DNA of 11,345 nt from Oscillospiraceae bacterium (GTDB taxonomy: Bacteria > Bacillota_A > Clostridia > Oscillospirales > Oscillospiraceae), in the NCBI GenBank assembly GCA_017550765.1, contig JAFZOC010000288.1, positions 1-11,345 of the forward strand, given 5' to 3'. Under the pieces are notes generated by a model that saw only the letters and a program-made list of their open reading frames with translations, was not told the origin of the DNA and ran no database searches. This document shows, piece after piece, positions 5,971-11,345 of the stretch (its first letter is position 1; each line of letters opens with the position of its first letter). Position numbers and translations under genes: made by a program.

Positions 5971-6560
5971 CTAGTATTTCCCGCGGCGGGAAAAAACATG
6001 CAGGAGCGCCGCCGCGGAGCCGGCGAGAAGGAGCGGGACGATCGATGATGTCCTGCGTTGGCCGGGCGTCACCATCGGCACGGCGAAGCCGCCTGTGCGG
6101 ACCTCCCCGCTGCGTCGCTCGACTCCCATCTCGACGCATGCTGCCCGCTCCCTTGGGGCCCAGGCGGCGGCAGGCTCACGGACTTCGGGCCAGCTCCCGC
6201 CTTGGATCCGGACAAAAAGAGCCCGCCGAGGCGAGCTCAAAAGTGGAGATCGAGATCGGCCGCGAGGAGGAGCGCACCAGATCGATCGCGATATCGATCG
6301 CCCCGGCGTCTTCGATATCACGCGCGACCCGTTCCACGATAAAGGCCATGTGCCACTATCATGCGCCGCGTCTGCTCGGGCAGCGCATATTTGGGCGCGC
6401 GCGGAAGTGATAGATAATGGGTCGAAGATCCCCTGCAGCTTATATTTGGAGGGGACACATAGGACCCTGCCGTTATGAACAGCGTCTTCCTCCGTGCGGA
6501 GAGCGTCAACGGTCAGATCATCGGTGACCATGACGAACGATGAAAAGACATCGGTATTTC
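5971..6560 (-). other. Gap upstream of sigG with a possible decayed minus-strand gene
   Basis: No intact gene can be supported here. Minus-strand frames show fragments with coding-like character but no single continuous good product. One runs from an ATG near 6341 (MAFIVERVARDIEDAGAIDI, mostly G/C-ending codons) to a stop near 6168. In another frame, the last 50 codons before a stop at 5971-5973 also use mostly G/C-ending codons and end in a hydrophobic stretch with a basic tail (IVPLLLAGSAAALLHVFSRR). Together they could be remnants of a frameshifted membrane or surface protein. The terminal stop overlaps the sigG promoter. No family was recognised, and chance open frames in GC-rich DNA remain a fair alternative. 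Confidence 0.25.
5972..6001 (-). promoter_or_regulatory. Sigma-F type forespore promoter for sigG
   Basis: On the minus strand GCATG (5997-6001) is followed after 15 bases by GGAAATACTA (5972-5981). The latter matches every position of the sigma-F -10 consensus GGHAAHAHTR as I know it from B. subtilis. The -35 also suits sigma-G, which would allow autoregulation. The predicted start is near 5965, leaving a leader of about 28 bases. Confidence 0.75.
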
Positions 6561-6589
6561 TTGCTTTATACTATATGGCATGGTATCAT
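6561..6589 (+). promoter_or_regulatory. Promoter for the BspA-like gene pair
   Basis: TTGCTT (6561-6566) and TATCAT (6584-6589) are 17 bases apart, with a TGG just before the -10, in a locally AT-rich patch. The predicted transcript would have a leader of about 190 bases before the ATG at 6786. That leader (6596-6785) contains no recognised gene or riboswitch. Confidence 0.55.
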
Positions 6590-6785
6590 AAAAGCCCAGC
6601 ATGACTTGCCTGAACGGATAGACTTCCAACAGCAGGGAAGATAGAGCGCCGCCGCGGGAACGATCCCGTGACTGCACGAAGGCCGGTGCGATCGCGGGCA
6701 AGAGAGCGGGCCCAAGACCGCAGAAAAGCGACCGGGGATGCCGGATCGAGAGAAAAGCTGACATGGAAAGTGGGAGAACGGAAAA

Positions 6786-7973
6786 ATGAGCAGAAAGTGG
6801 AAACAGGCGTCGACCCCGAGCTGGGATGAAGACGAGGGGACAGAGGGCATGTCGTGGTCGTCCGGTCAGGATGACAATGGGCAAGATGCGTCATGGCCGT
6901 ATGGGGATGACGATAGCACGGACGCATATGGAGCAACTGACCGGGATGGGCCGACGGAAGGAGCGTTTTGGTCGTCTGACCACGGATACGATCGCGGAGG
7001 GCGCGGCGGAGGCTATTACGGGCACGGCGCAGGACCCTCGAAAAAGCGAGGCATTGCTGCCGCTGCGATCGGTGCGGCCGCCGGTATCCTCGCGATCGTG
7101 GCGATCTTGATCGTTGTCCTTTCTCCGAAGCAGAGCCCTGCGAAAGTCTATCCGACCGCAGGCCCTGGCGTTATCAGCCCCAGCGCCACCGTCGCGCCAG
7201 TGGCTCCGCGCCCAACGACCAGCGCTCCCGCTGTTCCCGCTCCAACGCCCGGCCAATACAACGCCTGGTCTTTCGATACCGATAGCTGGCCTTGTATCAT
7301 GACCATCTATGGCGCGGGCCCGATGCAGAACGATGCGCCCGATGGGGCGACTGGCCTTTGCGGCTTCGACTATCCTTGGTATGGAGACTATATGGATGCT
7401 CAGAGCAAAGCGCTGAAGAAACACAGCGGGAAGCTCGAGGCGTGGAGCATCGTGATCGGAGATGGGATCACAACGGTCGGGGACGGAGCGTTCCAGGACT
7501 GGTACCATATGCGCAGCATCCACATCCCGCTGAGCGTCGTTCAGATCTATGAGAACGCATTCTGGGAAAACGGGTTGATCGATATTTTCTATGCGGGGAG
7601 CCAAAGCGACTGGTCGAAGATCGACATCGTTCGATGCGGGGACTCTGCGAATTGCTCACTCATGACAGCCACGATCCATTATGGGACTTATCTGGATGCG
7701 CGCCCGTGTGCCGAGGATATCGGGAGGACCGGATGCACGATAGAGTATCCAAAAGACGACGAGTATTATGATCACTATGAATATGCCATAGTTGATGCGC
7801 CAAAAGGGCACAGCATCCTCGGATTTGCGACTGCGGACCACAGCGGAAATGGATCCACCGTGCTCGATGGGGAGCGTGTAACGATCCTTGCCGAGCGGAA
7901 CGGGTGGGCATGCGTTATCATCAGATCAACGAACAAAGCAAGATGGGTCAACATGGAACACCTGATAAAGTGA
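6786..7973 (+). CDS. Membrane-anchored BspA-like LRR protein with C-terminal SH3-like domain
   Basis: A 395-residue protein, probably single-pass with N-terminus inside. Residues 1-84 are acidic and rich in Gly, Trp and Tyr, and likely disordered. They hold two copies of a motif: DEDEGTEGMSWSS (14-26) and DRDGPTEGAFWSSD (52-65). Basic residues KKR (86-88) precede one transmembrane helix (about 89-112), supporting an N-in orientation. A Pro/Ala/Thr stalk (about 115-157) follows. Next is a BspA/LRR_5-like region (about 219-282) with IGDGITTVGDGAFQDW, SIHIPLSVVQIYENAF and the typical C-cap FYAGSQSDWSKIDI. The end (about 331-395) looks like a bacterial SH3 domain: TVLDGERVTILAERNGWACV, then ARWVNMEHLIK. 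A GGGAG site lies 9 bases before the ATG. The downstream gene is a shorter paralogue 64 bases away, probably cotranscribed. Role unknown; surface binding is inferred. Confidence 0.8.
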   Translation: MSRKWKQASTPSWDEDEGTEGMSWSSGQDDNGQDASWPYGDDDSTDAYGATDRDGPTEGAFWSSDHGYDRGGRGGGYYGHGAGPSKKRGIAAAAIGAAAGILAIVAILIVVLSPKQSPAKVYPTAGPGVISPSATVAPVAPRPTTSAPAVPAPTPGQYNAWSFDTDSWPCIMTIYGAGPMQNDAPDGATGLCGFDYPWYGDYMDAQSKALKKHSGKLEAWSIVIGDGITTVGDGAFQDWYHMRSIHIPLSVVQIYENAFWENGLIDIFYAGSQSDWSKIDIVRCGDSANCSLMTATIHYGTYLDARPCAEDIGRTGCTIEYPKDDEYYDHYEYAIVDAPKGHSILGFATADHSGNGSTVLDGERVTILAERNGWACVIIRSTNKARWVNMEHLIK

Positions 7974-8037
7974 ACGACCGAGCTTTTCCGGGAAATAAAG
8001 ATCTGGATCTCGGGAACGATGAGGAGATGCCGATATC

Positions 8038-8889
8038 ATGAGCAAGTCGAGAGATCGTCAAGCCTCTTTTATGAATGATGAAGACGAGGGGACGCTCGGC
8101 GCGTTTTGGACATCTGACGCGGCCGATGATGGATATGGCGCGAGCCCCTATGGATATGGCCAGAACGAAAGCTCGTCTCAACATGGCTGGGAAACAGACG
8201 GTGTCCCCTGGTCATATGGAGAGGGTGGATCATATGGCGGCAGAGCTGGCCAAAAACAAAGGGATAAAAAGAGCGTGAAAGGCTTGGCGATCGCAGCGAT
8301 ATGCACAGCGCTAGCTGCCCTTGCGATCGCAGTCGTCCTGCTGTTCGCACTGCATCGAGCGCCGACGCCCGAGCCGTCTGCCGGACCCTGGGTCGAAGGG
8401 GACTGGGAGTGGCATCTTCAGCCGAATGGTGTCCTGGAGATCCGCGGAACGGGGAATATGGCAAACTTTGCTTCTGTCTACGAACAGCCATGGTCCGATC
8501 AACGGGATCAGATCACGGCCGTATGGTTCTACGAAGGGATCACTTCTGTTGGAGACAATGCGTTTTGCGGATGTCACGCGCTGAAAGATATCCACCTCGG
8601 ATCCACGGTCACCATCATTGGCGAAAACGCATTCGCAGATTGCAGCGGTCTGACGTTTATCGATATCCCCTATGGCGTGAAGATCATCGGAGACGGCGCC
8701 TTTTCATATTGCAAAAGCCTGGATACTATCATCATCCCGACATCGGTCACAAAGATCGGAGAGGGCGCAACTGCGATGACGAACATATGGCATGTGTACT
8801 ACGACGGCGACAAAAAAGACTGGGATGCGATCGACATCGGTCAGGATAATCCGGTCCTCGCCGGGATGGATCCGGGCGATCATAAGTAG
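8038..8889 (+). CDS. Membrane-anchored BspA-like LRR protein, shorter paralogue
   Basis: A 283-residue paralogue of the preceding gene. The cytoplasmic tail (1-78) carries DEDEGTLGAFWTSD at residues 14-27, exactly the position of the first copy in the neighbour, plus WSYGEGG and YGYG patches. RDKKSVK precedes a single membrane helix (about 82-105). After a very short stalk the outside part begins with WHLQPNGVLEIRGTGNM, the usual entry segment of BspA-like domains. Three to four leucine-rich repeats follow, of the form ITSVGDNAFCGCHALKDIHL, VTIIGENAFADCSGLTFIDI and VKIIGDGAFSYCKSLDTIII. The cap is YYDGDKKDWDAIDIGQDN. It ends soon after the cap, so it lacks the SH3-like end of its neighbour. 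GAGGAG lies 11 bases before the ATG. Such repeats occur in surface proteins of gut and oral bacteria that bind host or microbial ligands; the ligand here is unknown. Confidence 0.82.
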   Translation: MSKSRDRQASFMNDEDEGTLGAFWTSDAADDGYGASPYGYGQNESSSQHGWETDGVPWSYGEGGSYGGRAGQKQRDKKSVKGLAIAAICTALAALAIAVVLLFALHRAPTPEPSAGPWVEGDWEWHLQPNGVLEIRGTGNMANFASVYEQPWSDQRDQITAVWFYEGITSVGDNAFCGCHALKDIHLGSTVTIIGENAFADCSGLTFIDIPYGVKIIGDGAFSYCKSLDTIIIPTSVTKIGEGATAMTNIWHVYYDGDKKDWDAIDIGQDNPVLAGMDPGDHK

Positions 8890-9304
8890 GACTAGAGGCA
8901 AGCGCACGCCCGATGCACGGAGGAGACCTGTTCACGAAAAGATGATGGGAGATCGGGAGACGGGGAAACAGGGGAGAGCCCGCGGTCTGGATCGCGCTGC
9001 GATCGCACGGAAGCGGTAGAGCGGACGGCGCGACAGTCCCGCCCCGCGGGGCCGTCGGGAAGACGACAGAGCACGGATGCCTGTCACAGGGGACGGGAGC
9101 TCGGACCGCACGGGCCGATCTTTGCGGCGCGGATCTCTCACAGTCCGATATCCCACCATTAGAATAAGGAAGCGCCCCATGGAAAAGCACCGCCTGGCCC
9201 TGATGGCCAGGCGGTGCTTTTCCATGGAGAGATATCGGCCTTCGGACAGGCAGAGCCCCGTTCCCTGTTGAGACCGGATACGGTCCGGCGGCTATGTCGC
9301 CGGC
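8890..9304. other. Convergent intergenic region with long hairpin
   Basis: About 415 bases between the BspA-like gene and the convergent RCC1-like gene. The first 285 bases show no supported gene, RNA or promoter, and keep the GATC-rich character of the genes before them. The only clear structure is the hairpin at 9177-9227. Confidence 0.6.
9177..9227. terminator. 23-bp perfect hairpin, bidirectional terminator
   Basis: Arms at 9177-9199 and 9205-9227 are exact complements around a CTGAT loop. The stem includes GGAAAAGC and GCTTTTCC, giving a short U stretch in either direction. A further 8-base complementary pair (CCGATATC at 9145-9152 and GATATCGG at 9231-9238) flanks it. It sits between convergent genes. 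Confidence 0.85.
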
Positions 9305-11345
9305 TCAGCGGTCCTCGTCTCCCATATAGACGAACTGATGCAGATACAGGACGTCCCCGTTCTTCATGTGCAGGATCCAGCCCAGCTCGTTCCGGCTCCA
9401 GCGCTCGTCATAGTCCAGCGTCAGCGCGGCGGCGAAGGGCAGATCCGTGTCAAAGCTCGAGCCGAGGCGTACGTCCAGCAGTTTCCCGCTGTCCAGGCTG
9501 CCTATGCGCAGATCCACCTGCTCGATCAGGGAGCCGAAGGCGACGCCGTCCGCGAGGGTCCCGCCTTCCGGTATGGCGCAGAGCAGGGAGAACACCTGGC
9601 CCTGGCCGCTCTTCGGCAGCGGGAGGCGGATCGATCGGCAGGGCTCGGCCTCCTCCGCCGTGTCGGCAAAGCTCAGGAAGAGGCGGTAGTCCACGCCGTC
9701 CTCGGCCGTGTAGTGCATCTCGGTGACCGGCGCGCCGGCGTGATAGACCTGCGGCGTGTGGGCCGCGGCGAGGCCCGCCCCCTCCGTGCCCGCGACCGTC
9801 TGGCCCTCGCTCGTAAGGACCGCCCGGCTCCCGCCGTCCTTCGGGAGCGTGGGGATCTTGATCCCGGTCCAGCCGCCGGCGTTGCAGTTCTGGCCGAGCA
9901 GATAACTGCCCATGGAGACGACGGAGCCGTCCGCGCGGAGACCGAGCAGATGCGAATGCCCGGCGGCGACGGCGACGATGTCGCGCCACGCGCTGAAGTC
10001 GTAGACGCCCGTGCTGTCCCGCCCCGCGAAGACGACGGCGCCGTCCGAGCGCAGGCCCAGGGTCTGGTAGTATCCCGCGGCGATGGCGACGATATCGCGC
10101 CAGTCCCCGACGTCGCATTGCATACAGGCGTCCCAGCCCGTGGCGACGACGGTGCCGTCTGAGCGCAGGCCCAGGGTATACTGGGACGCGCCGGCGGCGA
10201 TGGCGACGATGTCGCCCCCGCCGTCCACTTCACACTGCCGGTAAGAGTCGTCCCCCACGGCGACGACGGTACCGTCTGAGCGCAGGCCCACGGTGTATCC
10301 CCAGCCGGCGGAGACGGCGACGATATCGGACCAGGCGCCGACTGCGCATCGACCGTCGGCGTCGTTCCCCGCGGCGACGACGGTGCCGTCCGCCCGCAGG
10401 CCCACGGTGTGCTCCCCGCCGGCGGAGACGGCCACGATATCGCGCCAGCTGCCGACCTCGCATTGGCCGTAGTCGTTGTTCCCCGCGGCGACGACGCTGC
10501 CGTCTGAGCGCAGGCCCACGGTGTGCTGCCAGACCGTGGAGACGGCGACGATATCGGACCAGCCGCCGACCTCGCACTGGCCGTAGGCCTCGTTCCCCTC
10601 GGCCGCCACGGTCCCGTCCGCGAACAGGCCGACGGAGTGATGGGCCCCGGCGTCGAAGGTCTTGCGCTCGGTGACGGCCCCCCAGGCGTCGAAGCAGCGC
10701 TGCCAGGCGTCCCGGTAGTCCCGGATCGCGTAGAAGGCCCGGACGGCCGCATAGGTCTCGCCCGACGCCAGCAGGGCCTCCGCCTCCGCATAGGCCGCGG
10801 CGAGGTCCGCGCCCTCTTCGCCCGCGATGGTCTCGGCACCGTCCGGGAGGAGCGCCCGGCTCCCGTCGTTCTTCGGCAGCACAGGGATCTTGATGCCGCC
10901 CCAGTCGGCGAGGTCGCAGCTCGGCCCGTGCAGATAACTGCCCCTGGCGACGACGGTGCCGTCCGCGCGGAGACCGAGCAGATGGGAGTGCCCGGCGGCG
11001 ATGGCGACGATATCGGTCCAGTCGCCCACGTAGTAGATGCCCGAGATGTCCTGCCCCGCGGCGACGACGGTGCCGTCCGCCCGCAGGCCCAGGGTATGGA
11101 AAAAGCCCGCGTCGATGGCGACGATGTCGGTCCAGCCGCCGACCTTGCATTGCAGGTAACGGTCCTGCCCCTTGGCGACGACGGTGCCGTCCGCCCGCAG
11201 GCCTACGGTATGCGAGGACCCGGACCCGGCGGCGATGGCGACGATATCGGACCAGCCGTCGACATTGCACTGGTGATGCGAGTTGTCTCCTTTGGCAACG
11301 ACGGTGCCGTCCGCCCGCAGGCCCACGGTGTGCGTGGAGCCCGCC
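9305..11345 (-). CDS. RCC1-like beta-propeller repeat protein (5' end beyond right edge)
   Basis: About 679 residues are visible and the frame runs off the right edge. The protein consists of RCC1-like repeats of about 38 residues with the consensus HTVGLRADGTVVAxG, then QC.VGGW.DIVAVSAG. Four repeats are visible before a break (11345 to about 10868). Then comes a spacer with a helical TPR-like segment (LASGETYAAVRAFYAIRDY). Seven repeats follow (10648 to about 9836), which fits one closed seven-bladed propeller. The last repeat of each set departs the same way: HSHLLGLRADG, then GIKIP.LPK and GSRA.L. The C-terminal 175 residues are a domain I do not recognise (MHYTAEDGVDYRLFLSF onward). No membrane helix is visible; any signal peptide would lie outside the window. 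The internal GTG at 11324-11326 is not the start, because the repeat continues upstream of it. RCC1 propellers are usually protein-binding; the partner is unknown. Confidence 0.88.
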   Translation of the reverse strand, partial: AGSTHTVGLRADGTVVAKGDNSHHQCNVDGWSDIVAIAAGSGSSHTVGLRADGTVVAKGQDRYLQCKVGGWTDIVAIDAGFFHTLGLRADGTVVAAGQDISGIYYVGDWTDIVAIAAGHSHLLGLRADGTVVARGSYLHGPSCDLADWGGIKIPVLPKNDGSRALLPDGAETIAGEEGADLAAAYAEAEALLASGETYAAVRAFYAIRDYRDAWQRCFDAWGAVTERKTFDAGAHHSVGLFADGTVAAEGNEAYGQCEVGGWSDIVAVSTVWQHTVGLRSDGSVVAAGNNDYGQCEVGSWRDIVAVSAGGEHTVGLRADGTVVAAGNDADGRCAVGAWSDIVAVSAGWGYTVGLRSDGTVVAVGDDSYRQCEVDGGGDIVAIAAGASQYTLGLRSDGTVVATGWDACMQCDVGDWRDIVAIAAGYYQTLGLRSDGAVVFAGRDSTGVYDFSAWRDIVAVAAGHSHLLGLRADGSVVSMGSYLLGQNCNAGGWTGIKIPTLPKDGGSRAVLTSEGQTVAGTEGAGLAAAHTPQVYHAGAPVTEMHYTAEDGVDYRLFLSFADTAEEAEPCRSIRLPLPKSGQGQVFSLLCAIPEGGTLADGVAFGSLIEQVDLRIGSLDSGKLLDVRLGSSFDTDLPFAAALTLDYDERWSRNELGWILHMKNGDVLYLHQFVYMGDEDR
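9836..10648 (-). repeat. Seven tandem RCC1-like units (second propeller)
   Basis: Seven in-frame units of roughly 114 bases each, aligned on GLR[AS]DG[TS]VV. Neighbouring units are also similar at DNA level, for example around 10388 and 10502, which are 114 bases apart. Seven matches the blade number of eukaryotic RCC1. Confidence 0.9.
10868..11345 (-). repeat. Four visible RCC1-like units of a first propeller
   Basis: Four units, the first cut by the edge, align one-to-one with the last four units of the second propeller. The offset is 344 residues (1032 bases), measured on the HSHLLGL motif (sequence ACCGAGCA at 10973-10980 and 9941-9948). By symmetry three more units are expected beyond the edge. 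Confidence 0.85.

Noticed and set aside
5971..6110. Sortase-type cell wall sorting signal at the end of the minus-strand frame upstream of sigG
   Set aside because: The hydrophobic stretch and basic tail fit, but there is no LPxTG-like motif before it (only VTPGQ), and the frame as a whole is not convincing.
6568..6600. Minus-strand sigma-K/sigma-E-like element (CATATAGTA) in the AT-rich patch
   Set aside because: No suitable -35 at the right distance and no supported gene downstream on that strand.
8284..8335. GCGATCGC octamers resembling the cyanobacterial HIP1 element
   Set aside because: They lie inside the coding sequence of a membrane helix rich in Ala and Ile in a spore-former context; the general GATC enrichment explains them.
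9338..10162. Plus-strand 274-codon open frame opposite the RCC1-like gene
   Set aside because: It is a mirror of the repeat-coding strand; the repeats it shows come from the RCC1 units, and the product resembles no protein.
9836..10648. Regularly spaced DNA repeats that could suggest a CRISPR array
   Set aside because: The period is about 114 bases, the repeats stay in frame over the whole gene and encode RCC1-like units, and there are no unique spacers.

Overview
The window looks like a chromosomal segment of a GC-rich, anaerobic, spore-forming member of the Clostridia, most likely a gut Oscillospirales-type bacterium (inferred). The main clues are the forespore sigma factor sigG, the spore maturation pair spmA/spmB, a clostridial AbrB with two CxxC pairs, a tiny 2[4Fe-4S] ferredoxin, ClpC, and BspA-like leucine-rich-repeat surface proteins. 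The ordinary genes use mostly G/C-ending codons.

Left part (1-2760). The 5' end of clpC runs off the left edge on the minus strand. It diverges from a 56-residue ferredoxin gene that has a strong promoter and its own terminator. A tRNA-modifying N6-adenine methyltransferase (TrmN6/YfiC type) follows after a very GC-rich leader. Next is a separately promoted 200-residue protein with a low-GC cysteine-rich N-terminal half and a GC-rich C-terminal CFI-box-type domain, closed by a long GAAA-loop hairpin.

Middle part (2797-6000), the sporulation section. abrB and a HAD-family hydrolase form a minus-strand operon behind a near-consensus vegetative promoter. Divergently, spmA and spmB overlap by a GTGA junction and end at a 19-bp bidirectional terminator shared with the convergent sigG. 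Upstream of sigG the minus strand carries an excellent match to a sigma-F promoter, as expected for the forespore cascade (sigma-F makes sigma-G).

Right part (6000-11345), the accessory section. A gap of about 0.8 kb holds no convincing intact gene and may contain a decayed one. It leads into two related genes for single-pass membrane proteins: an acidic, Trp/Gly-rich cytoplasmic tail, one transmembrane helix, a stalk and a BspA-like repeat domain. A tail motif of the form DEDEGTxGxxWS sits at the same residue position in both proteins and recurs in the first. This section is lower in GC and unusually rich in GATC. A 23-bp perfect hairpin separates it from a convergent gene for a large RCC1-like beta-propeller protein, which is cut by the right edge. 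In that protein a seven-repeat propeller, a helical linker and part of a second propeller arise from a 344-residue internal duplication.

The most unusual material is the trio of surface or propeller proteins at the right end. No function can be assigned to that trio from sequence alone. No RNA gene, CRISPR array, insertion sequence or attachment site was recognised.
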